A DNA stretch of 64,000 bases, taken from assembly GCF_016801985.1 (NCBI RefSeq), contig NZ_JAEVLS010000002.1:1178001-1242000 (forward strand), given 5' to 3'. The position numbers were made by a program, and so were the translations under genes. The stretch is from Steroidobacter gossypii. GTDB lineage: Bacteria > Pseudomonadota > Gammaproteobacteria > Steroidobacterales > Steroidobacteraceae. Position 1 is the first letter of the stretch. The number at the start of each line of letters is the position of its first letter. This document shows positions 34,871 through 44,079 of this stretch, piece by piece. The notes below the pieces were generated by a model that worked only from the letters and a program-made list of their open reading frames with translations, did no database searches and had not been told where the DNA came from.

Positions 34871-37537
34871 TTGCGGCTCCATTCCCTTTTAGACCAGGGC
34901 GTCACAGTGCTCACCGCGAGCCGCAGGCTCGCGCATGCGCTGCGGCTGGGCTATGCCCAGCATGCGCAGAGCCGGGGACAAACCGTCTGGCGCACACCAC
35001 GCATCCTGCCCTGGTCGACCTGGCTCGCCCAGCAATGGCTGGAAGCGCGCGCCATCGGCGCTCATTCGCATCACGCTCGTTTGCTGACCAACGCGCAGGC
35101 GAGAGTTCTCTGGGACGCTCTGGTGAACGACAGCGAGTGGGGCGAGCACTTGCTGAATCCCTCCAACGCCGCGCGTCTGGCCGCTCGCAGTTGGCGAAGG
35201 ATGCAGGAATATCTGATTCCGCTCCCGGCCCTGCAAAATAGCGACAGCAGCGAGGGCCATGCGCTGCATGCCTGGTGCAGTGACTTCCTCAAACGCTGCG
35301 AGAAACTGCAGGCGATCGACGAGACACGGTTGCCGCACTGGGCGCATGACGCGAACTTCGTTCCTGAGGATACATTGGCCCTCGCGGGCTTCGACACGAT
35401 CCCGCCGTCGATCGCTCGCTTGATCGAGCGCTGGCGCGCGCTGGGCAAAGTCGTTGACATCGAGGCCGAGGAACGAACATCGCGCTCCGTGGTAGTCGTC
35501 ACTGCGCGCGACGCCGATGATGAGCTGGAGCTGGCCGCTCGGTGGGCAAGAGCGCAGATCGCGACCGGCAAGAGCACGGTCGGCGTCGTGGTCGCCGCGC
35601 TGCAGACGCGCCGTGCCGAAGTGCAGCGCGTGTTCGAAGACGTGTTCGCGCCAGGCCAGAGAAACATTCATGCCGAAGCGACCCGGATCCCTGTGGTGAT
35701 CGCGGCGCCATCTCCATTGGCGTCCTATCCCATCGTCGATGCGGCGTTGCTGGTGCTGCAGTTCGCCTTGCATGATCGTCCGGCAACGCATGCGGGCCGT
35801 TTGTTACGCACGCCATTCATCGCCGGTGGCGAGTCGGAAAAGGATCGCCGCGCCATGGCGGATTTCCGTTTGCGTGAGGAGCAGCGCGATCGTTGGGATT
35901 GGTTCGAGCTTGAGCGCTGGGCGAGCGCGACGGGTTGCGATCAACTGGCGCTTGCAGCCCGACGCATCAGCGAACAGCTTCGCGGTCAGACGAGCGCCAC
36001 TGGCGCCAGCGTCTGGGCCGAACGCTTTCATGCCTGGCTGCGCGCGATCGGCTGGCCGGGCGAGCGTTCGCTGAGCAGCGTCGAACATCAGACCGTGCTC
36101 AAGTTCCACGCCGCGCTCTCGGAGTTCGGCACGCTCGATGCGGTGACGCCGCCGCTGTCTGCGTCCGCTGCTTTGTCACGATTGCAGGAACTGCTTCGAG
36201 AGACGCCGTTCGAGCCCGAGACGCAGGCGACATCAATCACCGTCATCGATCCGGCCACCGTCGCCGGAATGACATTCGATGCGACGTGGGTGACCGGTCT
36301 GGATGCCGCGCGCTTGCCCGAGCCGGTGAATCCCGATCCTTTGTTGCCCGTCGCCTTGCAACGTGCCGCGAAGATTCCGGAAGCGACGGCGGAAGGCGTG
36401 ATGCAATTGTCGCGTGCGAGGCTCGCGCGCTGGACCAGCAGCGCACCTGAAGTCGTGCTGAGCTGGCCGCGCCAGGAAGGCGAGGCGGAGTTGCAGCCCA
36501 GCCCCATGCTGGCGACGTGGCCGACGATCAAAGGCAGTGACATTGCCATGGCGGCCGTGCGGCCGTTACGGCGAACGCTGTTCGAGCACCGTCCGCTGCT
36601 CGAGCAGATGAGAGATGAGCTCGCGCCTCGACTGAAGGTGCGAAGCGCACGCGGTGGCGCGATGACACTGGAGTTGCAATCGCGATGTCCATTCCGCGCT
36701 CAAGCGCAGATCCGCCTGGGAGCGGAGGACTTGCCCACGGTGAGTCTGGGCGTCGAGCCCATCGATCGCGGCATCATCCTGCATCGGGTGCTCGAAGAAA
36801 TCTGGGGCGGTTTGCGCACGCATGCCGCGCTGGTCGCGCTTGATGAGCAAACATTGGCCCAGCGCGTCCGCGATAGCGCTGAGCGTCACACGCTGCAGGC
36901 GTTGCAGCCGACCGTTCGATATCGCGAGCGACTCGCGGCGCTCGAAGCAAGCAATATCGCGAAGCTGGTCTTGCTACTGCTCGCGGTGGAGAAGCAGCGG
37001 CCGCCATTCTCGCTGCGTTTCACCGAAACTTCCGAGCCGTACGCAATCGGTGGACTGTCGATCACGTTGCAGCCGGATCGCATCGACGCGCTGAGCAACG
37101 GCGGGCACCTGTTGATCGATTACAAGCTCGGCGACTCACATACGCCGAGGCAATGGCTCGACACTCTGCCGGGACGGCCGCGCCGTCCACAGCTTCCGTT
37201 GTATGGACTCGCGCACGCAGAAACGCTGCGCGGCCTGGCCTACGTCGTGTTGGCAGCCGGCACGGTGGAATATCGCGGCTGGACCGATGGAACATTCGTG
37301 GGGGAGGGTGTGCTGCAATATCCGGCAGGCGTGCGTCTGAGAGTGGACCATCCCGCCGATTGGCCGTCGCTCGTCGAACATTGGCGCAAGACGCTGACGA
37401 ATCTCGCAGAGAGTTTCGTGACAGGTCAGGCCATGGTGGATCCATTGCCGGGTGAATGCGCGAACTGTCACCTGAGCGCGTTCTGCCGGATCAGGGAGCA
37501 GACCCAGGAAGAAGAGCTGGAGCATCACGATGAGTGA
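34871..37537 (+). CDS. AddB/RexB-like PD-(D/E)XK nuclease subunit (TIGR03623-like DNA repair protein)
   Basis: This 888-residue protein pairs with the UvrD-type helicase that overlaps it by 8 bp. The N-terminal part (RLAHALRLGYAQ, PRILPWSTWLAQQW) is a degenerate helicase-like region. The C-terminal nuclease has the catalytic core LLIDYKLGD (about D750-K752). An AddB-style [4Fe-4S] cluster is suggested by one Cys before the nuclease (LQSRCPFRAQA, ~606) and three at the end (GECANCHLSAFC, ~863-873). The two subunits should process double-strand breaks for recombination. The start is TTG with AAGGGG 5 bp upstream; a stop three codons above it excludes any longer form. Confidence 0.83.
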   Translation: MRLHSLLDQGVTVLTASRRLAHALRLGYAQHAQSRGQTVWRTPRILPWSTWLAQQWLEARAIGAHSHHARLLTNAQARVLWDALVNDSEWGEHLLNPSNAARLAARSWRRMQEYLIPLPALQNSDSSEGHALHAWCSDFLKRCEKLQAIDETRLPHWAHDANFVPEDTLALAGFDTIPPSIARLIERWRALGKVVDIEAEERTSRSVVVVTARDADDELELAARWARAQIATGKSTVGVVVAALQTRRAEVQRVFEDVFAPGQRNIHAEATRIPVVIAAPSPLASYPIVDAALLVLQFALHDRPATHAGRLLRTPFIAGGESEKDRRAMADFRLREEQRDRWDWFELERWASATGCDQLALAARRISEQLRGQTSATGASVWAERFHAWLRAIGWPGERSLSSVEHQTVLKFHAALSEFGTLDAVTPPLSASAALSRLQELLRETPFEPETQATSITVIDPATVAGMTFDATWVTGLDAARLPEPVNPDPLLPVALQRAAKIPEATAEGVMQLSRARLARWTSSAPEVVLSWPRQEGEAELQPSPMLATWPTIKGSDIAMAAVRPLRRTLFEHRPLLEQMRDELAPRLKVRSARGGAMTLELQSRCPFRAQAQIRLGAEDLPTVSLGVEPIDRGIILHRVLEEIWGGLRTHAALVALDEQTLAQRVRDSAERHTLQALQPTVRYRERLAALEASNIAKLVLLLLAVEKQRPPFSLRFTETSEPYAIGGLSITLQPDRIDALSNGGHLLIDYKLGDSHTPRQWLDTLPGRPRRPQLPLYGLAHAETLRGLAYVVLAAGTVEYRGWTDGTFVGEGVLQYPAGVRLRVDHPADWPSLVEHWRKTLTNLAESFVTGQAMVDPLPGECANCHLSAFCRIREQTQEEELEHHDE

Positions 37538-40500
37538 CGCGGCAGCCCGCAAACGCGCGCTCGACCCCACGCGCTCGTTCATCGTTCAGGCGCCGGCCGG
37601 CTCGGGCAAGACCGAGCTGCTCACGCAGCGCTATCTGCGATTGCTGGCGACGGTGGAGCATCCGGAACAGATCCTGGCGATCACGTTCACCCGCAAGGCC
37701 GCGGCCGAAATGCGCAATCGCATCCTGCTCTCGATCGAGGCCGCGGCGGCGCCACCGCCGGATTCGCCGCATAAGCTCACCACGTGGGAGCTTGCTCGCG
37801 CCGTCAGAGCGGCCGACGTCGAGCGCAACTGGAGACTCTCCGAGCATCCATCGCGTCTTCGCATCCAGACCATCGATGCGCTCAATTCGACGTTGGCGCG
37901 TCGTCTGCCGATTCTCGCCGGCACGGGTTCTGCCCTGGAGCCGTCTGAAGACCCATGGCCTTTGTATGGAACGGCGGTGCGCCGTCTGATCGAGCGGCTC
38001 GGCGAAGGCTCGAAGGTCGCGCAACAGTTGGAATCCTTGATCGTCCATCTGGGCAATCGCACCGACATGCTGGCGGAGTTGATCTGCGAGTTGCTCGCCA
38101 AGCGCGATCAGTGGCTGCATCAGATCGTCAGTGCGGGCGCGCACCAGAATCTGCGAGCCGTGCTCGAACAAACATTGCAGGGCGTGATCAAGCGTCATCT
38201 CGAAACACTGTGCGGGCTGCTCGACCACGTGCGCCGGCGTGACCTTTGGGAGCTCACGGTGTTCGCGGCATCGAATCTGCGCGAGGCGGGCGGGCTCAAC
38301 GAGGAGCGGCGCCTGCTGCTCGATGCCTGCACCGACGCCGCGGCTGTGCCTGGCCCGGACAGCGGCAGCCTGGACGCATGGCTCGCGCTCGCCAGCGTGT
38401 TCCTGAAGAAGGATGGATCGCCGTATCAGACCGTCACCAAGAAGAGCGGCTTTCCCACCACGCATCCTGAACAGAAACAGCAAATGCTGGCGGTGCTGGC
38501 CGATCTGGCGCAGCAGACCGATCTGATCGCGCAGCTCGGGGCGCTTCGCACATTGCCGCGCGCCGCGTACTCGCAGGAACAATGGGCGATTCTGGATGCG
38601 CTGCTGGGTGTGCTGCCCGTCGCGGTGGCCGAATTGCAACTGGTGTTCCAGGCGCAAGGGCAGGCTGACTACATCGAGGCGGCGTTGCGCGCGCTGCAGG
38701 CGTTGGGCACGAGTGAAGAGCCCACCGATCTGGCGTTGGCTTTTGACTATCGCCTGCAGCATCTGCTGGTGGATGAGTTCCAGGACACCTCTTTCGGACA
38801 GCTCGATCTGCTGGAGCGTCTGACGGCCGGCTGGACCGAAGGCGACGGACGCACGTTGTTCTGCGTGGGCGATCCCATGCAGTCGATCTATCGATTCCGT
38901 CAGGCCGAGGTCGGATTGTTCCTGCAACTGCAGCGGCAGGGGCTGCGCAACGTGCGGCTCGAACCGTTGCAGCTCACCAGCAACTTCCGTTCGACGCGAC
39001 CCATCATCGAATGGGTCAACCGTGTGTTTCCCAACGTGCTGTCACCCACCGACAACGCCGAGCACGGCGCGGTTCGTTACAGCCCGAGCGTCGCCGCGCT
39101 GCCAAGCACTCGAGGCGGAGTGAAGGTGCATGCGTCCTTCGACAACGACGAGATGGCGGAGGCGCGCCAGGTCGTGAAATTGGTGCGCAAGAGTCTCGCC
39201 GAAGATCCACAGGCGACGGTCGCGGTGCTCGTGACGGCCCGTTCGCATGTCGGTTTGATTGCGACCGAGTTGCATGCGGCCTCCATCGATTTCCAGGCGA
39301 TCGAGATCGAGGCGCTGTTGGATCGACCGGTCGTGCAGGATCTCACTGCGTTGACGCGCGCACTGGTGCATCTGGCGGATCGCACGGCGTGGCTCGCCGT
39401 ATTGCGCGCCCCCTGGTGTGGTCTGACGCTGAACGATCTGCATGCGATCGTAGATAACAATCGCGCCTCGACCATCAACGAACTGCTGACCAAGGCATTG
39501 GAGTCGGGTGAGAACTTGAGCCCCGAGGGGCGCGAGCGAGTGGGGCGCGTGCGCTCGATCCTGCAGGCAGCCTTGGCGCAACGAGGGCGATTGTCACTGC
39601 GCGATTGGGTGGAGCGCACTTGGAATGCGTTGGGCGGCCCGGCCACGCTGCACAGACCGCAGGATCTGGACGATGCCGACGCTTACTTGCGCCGGCTGGA
39701 TCAGATCGAAAGCGCCGGCGATCTCGAGGATGTGGCGCGCCTGGAGGAGCAACTCGATCGGTTGTTTGCTCGCCCGCGGCCGGAGAATCGGGCGCGCGTG
39801 GAAGTGATGACCATTCACAAGGCCAAGGGCCTGGAGTTCGATGTCGTCATCCTGCCCGCCTTGAATCGGTGGATCCGTGGCGAAGGTCGCGAGCTGATGC
39901 GCTGGACGCGTATTCCCGGCGATGACGGCGGCATCGTATTTGCGCCCATCAAAGCCGAAGGCGCCGATCCCGATCCGATGTATCGATGGATCGAGTTGCT
40001 GGAGCGTGAGCGCAGCGCTCGCGAGCGCGGCCGGTTGTTGTATGTGGCTGCCACGCGAGCCAAGCGCGTCCTGCACCTGCTCGGCACGGTGCGAGTCAAG
40101 GAAACGGACGCAGGCACGGTGGTGCAGGAGCCACGCCACGGTTCGATGCTGCGTCTGTTGTGGCCCGAAGTGAAGACGCATTTCGAGTCCGTCGTGCAGT
40201 CGAAGCCACAGCAGGATTTGTTTGCAGCCGCGCCGGCGCCTCATTTGCGCGTGCGTCGATTGCCGCTGCAATGGCAGCCGCCGGCGGCGGACGTAGCCGT
40301 GACGGCCAAGGCGGTCAACGTCAGCGATCTGGAAGCGAAGCTCGAATTCGACTGGGCGTCGCAGACGGCTCGTCACATCGGTACCCTGGTGCATCGCGAG
40401 CTCGATCGCCTGGTTCGAGCAGGTCGTGCGCAGGTATCGACCGATCGCGCGCGCCTGTGCACCGAGCTGGCCGAGTTGGGCGTGCCGCCGGATCGATGTG

Positions 40501-40883
40501 ACGCCGCGGCCGAGCGCGTGGTCTCGGCGATCGCCCAGACGCTCGCGGACGAGCGTGGTCGATGGTTGCTCGGCTTGTCCTCGCCATTGAGCGAAGCGGA
40601 GTCGGAACTGGCATTGAGCGGCGTCTTCCAGGGCGAGATCGTTTCGGGTGTAATCGACCGCACGTTCGTGGATGAGCGCGGCGTCCGCTGGATCGTCGAT
40701 TTCAAAACCGGCACGCACGAAGGCGGTGGACTCGAGCAGTTCCTCGCCGAGGAAGTGCATCGTTATCGCGATCAGCTGCAGCGCTACGCCCGGCTGATGC
40801 GGCTGTTCCGCCCGGACCAGCCGGTGCGTGCGGCACTGTACTTCCCGCTGATGAAGCAGTGGCGTGAAGTGCCGGTGAGCTGA
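37530..40883 (+). CDS. AddA-like UvrD-family helicase-nuclease
   Basis: This 1,117-residue subunit has the full superfamily 1 helicase set and a C-terminal nuclease. Walker A is APAGSGKTEL (21-30), motif Ia FTRKAAAEMRNRI, Walker B LLVDEFQDTS (~412), motif III GDPMQSIYRFRQ (~446), and motif V MTIHKAKGLEFDVV (~760). Motif VI is VAATRAKRVLHL. The PD-(D/E)XK core is WIVDFKTGTHEGG (~1055). Together with the upstream gene it forms an AddAB-like exonuclease. recBCD genes are not seen in the window, so this may be the main break-processing enzyme or an extra one. The 8-bp gene overlap implies fixed stoichiometry. Confidence 0.9.
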   Translation: MSDAAARKRALDPTRSFIVQAPAGSGKTELLTQRYLRLLATVEHPEQILAITFTRKAAAEMRNRILLSIEAAAAPPPDSPHKLTTWELARAVRAADVERNWRLSEHPSRLRIQTIDALNSTLARRLPILAGTGSALEPSEDPWPLYGTAVRRLIERLGEGSKVAQQLESLIVHLGNRTDMLAELICELLAKRDQWLHQIVSAGAHQNLRAVLEQTLQGVIKRHLETLCGLLDHVRRRDLWELTVFAASNLREAGGLNEERRLLLDACTDAAAVPGPDSGSLDAWLALASVFLKKDGSPYQTVTKKSGFPTTHPEQKQQMLAVLADLAQQTDLIAQLGALRTLPRAAYSQEQWAILDALLGVLPVAVAELQLVFQAQGQADYIEAALRALQALGTSEEPTDLALAFDYRLQHLLVDEFQDTSFGQLDLLERLTAGWTEGDGRTLFCVGDPMQSIYRFRQAEVGLFLQLQRQGLRNVRLEPLQLTSNFRSTRPIIEWVNRVFPNVLSPTDNAEHGAVRYSPSVAALPSTRGGVKVHASFDNDEMAEARQVVKLVRKSLAEDPQATVAVLVTARSHVGLIATELHAASIDFQAIEIEALLDRPVVQDLTALTRALVHLADRTAWLAVLRAPWCGLTLNDLHAIVDNNRASTINELLTKALESGENLSPEGRERVGRVRSILQAALAQRGRLSLRDWVERTWNALGGPATLHRPQDLDDADAYLRRLDQIESAGDLEDVARLEEQLDRLFARPRPENRARVEVMTIHKAKGLEFDVVILPALNRWIRGEGRELMRWTRIPGDDGGIVFAPIKAEGADPDPMYRWIELLERERSARERGRLLYVAATRAKRVLHLLGTVRVKETDAGTVVQEPRHGSMLRLLWPEVKTHFESVVQSKPQQDLFAAAPAPHLRVRRLPLQWQPPAADVAVTAKAVNVSDLEAKLEFDWASQTARHIGTLVHRELDRLVRAGRAQVSTDRARLCTELAELGVPPDRCDAAAERVVSAIAQTLADERGRWLLGLSSPLSEAESELALSGVFQGEIVSGVIDRTFVDERGVRWIVDFKTGTHEGGGLEQFLAEEVHRYRDQLQRYARLMRLFRPDQPVRAALYFPLMKQWREVPVS

Positions 40884-41003
40884 GCCCCCAGCGCGTCGAG
40901 TCGCGACCTGGCTCACATTTGGCCGTAGCAAACATCGCTTCCACGCTGCGCGGCTGGCTATATTAGCGGCCTTTCATCAGGACTCGCACCGGCAGGAGCA
41001 CTC

Positions 41004-41543
41004 GTGCACATCATCATCGCCGCGATTACCGCGCTCGCCGGCTTGATCTGGGCGCTCAATTCGCTGCAGCGTTCCGGGTTCGATCTGAACTCGCTGAACC
41101 CGTTCCTGGCCTACCGTCGCTGGAAATGGCGCAGCACCTATGGCGGCAAACCCATCTATCGACTGGAGCGGCCCATGGATGTCGCGGCCGTGCTGTTGCT
41201 GGGCATCGCCAAGGCCGACGGCGACATCACCTCGGATCAGAAGCGTGAGCTGCAGGCGATGTTTCAGAGCGAGTTCGAGCTGTCGCGCGACGAGGCGGCC
41301 GATCTGTTGCTGGCGAGCGCCCATCTGATCCGCGATCAGATCTATATCGTCGATCATCTCGACAAGATTCTGGAGCGGAGCGCCGAGCGTTTCGAGCCCG
41401 CCGCGGTCGGCTCGTTGCTCGGGATGATGCGCAAGATCGCGGCGCTCGACGGTTCGATCAACACCGAGCAACAGAAACTGATCGACGCCACCGAAAGCTA
41501 CTTCGCGGCCCGCCACAAGGTGGCGGGCGGCAAGTGGGCCTGA
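41004..41543 (+). CDS. TerB-domain membrane-anchored protein
   Basis: This 179-residue protein has one N-terminal membrane helix (HIIIAAITALAGLIWALNSL, residues ~2-21). A cytoplasmic TerB/tellurite-resistance-like helical domain covers ~55-175. Acidic helix motifs are visible in LLLGIAKADGDITSDQKREL and IAALDGSINTEQQKLID, which match the repeated D-G metal-binding pattern of TerB. Tellurite resistance is only the family name; such proteins are usually of unknown function. The start is GTG with AGGAG upstream. It is convergent with gspN, 7 bp apart. Confidence 0.78.
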   Translation: MHIIIAAITALAGLIWALNSLQRSGFDLNSLNPFLAYRRWKWRSTYGGKPIYRLERPMDVAAVLLLGIAKADGDITSDQKRELQAMFQSEFELSRDEAADLLLASAHLIRDQIYIVDHLDKILERSAERFEPAAVGSLLGMMRKIAALDGSINTEQQKLIDATESYFAARHKVAGGKWA

Positions 41544-41550
41544 AACAGCG

Positions 41551-42300
41551 CTACAGCGTGCCCGCCATCGAGAAGTTGCGTCGGCCCTGCTCGTCGGGCG
41601 GGCCGAGGAATTCAAGCGTGGTAACGAGGTTGCGAGGCGCATTCGGCCGCGCCGCCACCAGCGCATCGACGGCGTAACTGCGGTCGGCTTTCAGCTCGAC
41701 GGTGCCATTGATTTGCAGTGGCCCGTCGCCGCCATCGGCCAGCATGCCCTTGAGTCCTTCCGCATCGGCCGAGGCCGGATCGAAGCTCACACGGTAGCCG
41801 CCCAGCTTGTCCGGACGCCGGGCGGGACCGGTGAGATCGACCACATCCAACGTGCCGTCCACCTCGACCGGCCAGCCGTCTTTCAAGGTGAGCAGAGCGA
41901 ACTTGCCGTTGAGCGTGCCGGCCCAGCCACCCGGCACCACGCCGGGCGGCAGCGCGCTGAGCGGTAGTGAAGCCGTGAGATCCGTCAGGCTCACGGTGCC
42001 GGTGGGTGTGGCGCTCACCTTCGTGGTCGCAAAGCCGTCGATGCGCGTCACTTTTACATCGGCGCTGATGCGCGCGGCGAGCAGGGGAAGGGCGTGCAGC
42101 TTCCATTCGACGCCACCGATGTTGGCGCCCTGAATTTGCAGCACCTGCGCGCGGCCGTTCCAGATGGTGCCGGAAACGCCGCCGGCTGAGATGCCGGATG
42201 AACCGAGCCATGACACCACCACGGCGGCAGGCAGCGTGGTCACGGCGAAGATGAGGAATGCGCATACGCCGAGCGCAATCAGCGGCCAGAGTCGCTTCAT
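41551..42300 (-). CDS. gspN: Type II secretion system protein N
   Basis: This 249-residue protein has a single N-terminal membrane anchor (LWPLIALGVCAFLIFAVTTLPAAVV). A periplasmic beta-rich GspN domain follows: GVSGTIWNGRAQVLQIQG and WKLHALPLLAARISADV near the start, and LNGKFALLTLKDGWPVEVDGT in the middle. GspN is an optional inner-membrane component of the T2SS assembly. It is the last gene of the gspHIJKLMN run transcribed leftwards, 7 bp after gspM. Position and domain agree, so confidence is high despite the family's low sequence conservation. Confidence 0.86.
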   Translation of the reverse strand: MKRLWPLIALGVCAFLIFAVTTLPAAVVVSWLGSSGISAGGVSGTIWNGRAQVLQIQGANIGGVEWKLHALPLLAARISADVKVTRIDGFATTKVSATPTGTVSLTDLTASLPLSALPPGVVPGGWAGTLNGKFALLTLKDGWPVEVDGTLDVVDLTGPARRPDKLGGYRVSFDPASADAEGLKGMLADGGDGPLQINGTVELKADRSYAVDALVAARPNAPRNLVTTLEFLGPPDEQGRRNFSMAGTL

Positions 42301-42307
42301 AGGTGAC

Positions 42308-42805
42308 TTATGCGCCGACCCGGGTCAGCACCAGGTTCGCGTTCACGAGGCCGGGCTTGGCGGTGCGATCGATGGTGGCGGATTCGACATCGATCGAATG
42401 CACCTGCTGGAGCGTGCCCAGGCACACCATCAGCTTGTCGAATTCGGCCGACTCCAGTCGCACGCGAATGCCGCGCTCGCCATTGGGCGTCTGGCCGGTG
42501 AGCGAGTTGCTCAGGCCGCATTCGCGAGCGGCGCGATCGATCAACACCACCAGCGACTCGTTGCTCGGACCGGGACGGCTGGGCGCCGCCGCGCTCAGCA
42601 CCGCGACTTCGCCGGCGACACTGCGCATCCAGGCGAGATCGCCTTCCTTCTGCGCGACGCGCTTGGCTTGCGCGTCGACGGCGCCGTAGAGTGGTGCGAG
42701 CGCCAGAAAATAGATGGCAGTCACCAGCACCAGGATGGCGCCGCCGATGACAACGATGCGCTCGCGTGGCTGCAGCGTATTGAATCGATCTTTGAGTGCT
42801 TGCAT
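42308..42805 (-). CDS. gspM: Type II secretion system protein M
   Basis: This 165-residue bitopic inner-membrane protein has the usual layout. There is a short cytoplasmic N-terminus (MQALKDRFNTLQPRERIVV), one membrane helix (IGGAILVLVTAIYFLALAPLY), and a small periplasmic ferredoxin-like domain ending with the LVVLIDRAARECGLS region. GspM binds GspL and the GspE ATPase platform. The ATG shares one base with the gspL stop. Length matches the family (~160). Confidence 0.88.
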   Translation of the reverse strand: MQALKDRFNTLQPRERIVVIGGAILVLVTAIYFLALAPLYGAVDAQAKRVAQKEGDLAWMRSVAGEVAVLSAAAPSRPGPSNESLVVLIDRAARECGLSNSLTGQTPNGERGIRVRLESAEFDKLMVCLGTLQQVHSIDVESATIDRTAKPGLVNANLVLTRVGA

Positions 42806-44079
42806 CAGGCGCCCGCCTTCTTGAACTGCAGCCGACCTTCGACCTTGGAGTCGCGCGGATTGGTGGACTGGATTTCCGCGTTGACGCCGCGCTCGCCAGC
42901 GACCTGCCGGATGCGATCGAGCGCATCCACCGATGGGCTGAGCACGCGCAGATCGGTGACGTTGTCACGATAGGAGAGCGCTTCGATATCGGTGTTCGGC
43001 GCCTGCGCCATCGCCTCACTCAGCATCGCAAGCGTGGTCAACATGCCGCTGGTGGGACCGGTGCCCCGCAGCTGACCCAGGACCATCTCGACCTGGCGTC
43101 GCGCCTCCAGTGGATCGGGCACGGGCGCGCCGGGCAACGCTTGCTGGAACGTCTCGGCGATCTGCGCATCGAGCTGACTTTCGACTTTCTTGTAATGAAC
43201 GTACTGCCAGCTCTTCACGCCGACGTGCGCAGCCACGAACACCGCGGCGAGCACGGCGGCGTAGCGCCACGGCGCAAAAGAAACATTCAACTTGGTCTTG
43301 GCCGCATATGGGCCTTGCAACAAGTTGACCGCGCTGCCCTTCATGCCGAAAGGAATGTTCGCGGCCAGCAAGGGCAGGGGACCGTCGGGCAACAGCTTCA
43401 GCTGCAGGCTGGCGGTGAATTCGCGCAGCTCTTCGAGCATCTCACGCTCGCGTTCGTAGTCCTCTTCGGAAACGAAGATCGTGACATGCTCGCGCGACTC
43501 ATCGCCGCTTGCCAGCGCGAGCTGCAAGGCTTCCAGCAACGGCTCGACTTCGATCACCGTGCCCGGCTGATTCTCACGGTGCACGAACAGACGTTTGCCA
43601 TCGATCAGCACCGCGACCGCGCCGGTGACGGTTGGCAGCACGCTGGTTTCGGCGTACATCGTATCGGTGGACAAGCCAGCTGCGCGCAGCGTGGCGATCC
43701 AATCTTCCATGCGCTCTCGGGCGACCGCGGCCACGGGCGTGCCGGCGCTCGAGCCTCGCTTGCCGACAGCAAAGTGCAGATCTTCCACATCCGCCGCCAG
43801 TTGTTCTTCGAGCGCGAACGGGACGACCTGCGCGAGCTTGGCGCCGCTCTTGAGCGGCAGCACCGGCTTCGCCAGCAGCACATCGGTGCCGGGCACGAGC
43901 ACGATCGTCTTGCGGCCGCCAGCCTGTGCGGCGGCATCGCTGAGCGAGCCCCACGACACATTGCCCCGGCGCGCGCCCGTGCCATCGACGATGAGCCATT
44001 CGGCTTGCGGCGCAGGCTGAGCGCCGGCGTTGGGGGCAGCCGACACAGGATGCAATCGGACGACGAGGAGTTCCGGCAT
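42805..44079 (-). CDS. gspL: Type II secretion system protein L
   Basis: This is a 424-residue platform protein. The N-terminal ~250 residues form the cytoplasmic actin-like domain that docks the GspE ATPase (LVPGTDVLLAKPVLPLKSG and AQVVPFALEEQLAADVEDLHFAVG are typical). A membrane helix lies at about 272-290 (YAAVLAAVFVAAHVGVKSW). A periplasmic ferredoxin-like domain (~330-424) pairs with GspM. Both gene junctions overlap by one base. No residues of the GspE contact region look missing. gspE itself is outside the window. Confidence 0.9.
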   Translation of the reverse strand: MPELLVVRLHPVSAAPNAGAQPAPQAEWLIVDGTGARRGNVSWGSLSDAAAQAGGRKTIVLVPGTDVLLAKPVLPLKSGAKLAQVVPFALEEQLAADVEDLHFAVGKRGSSAGTPVAAVARERMEDWIATLRAAGLSTDTMYAETSVLPTVTGAVAVLIDGKRLFVHRENQPGTVIEVEPLLEALQLALASGDESREHVTIFVSEEDYEREREMLEELREFTASLQLKLLPDGPLPLLAANIPFGMKGSAVNLLQGPYAAKTKLNVSFAPWRYAAVLAAVFVAAHVGVKSWQYVHYKKVESQLDAQIAETFQQALPGAPVPDPLEARRQVEMVLGQLRGTGPTSGMLTTLAMLSEAMAQAPNTDIEALSYRDNVTDLRVLSPSVDALDRIRQVAGERGVNAEIQSTNPRDSKVEGRLQFKKAGA

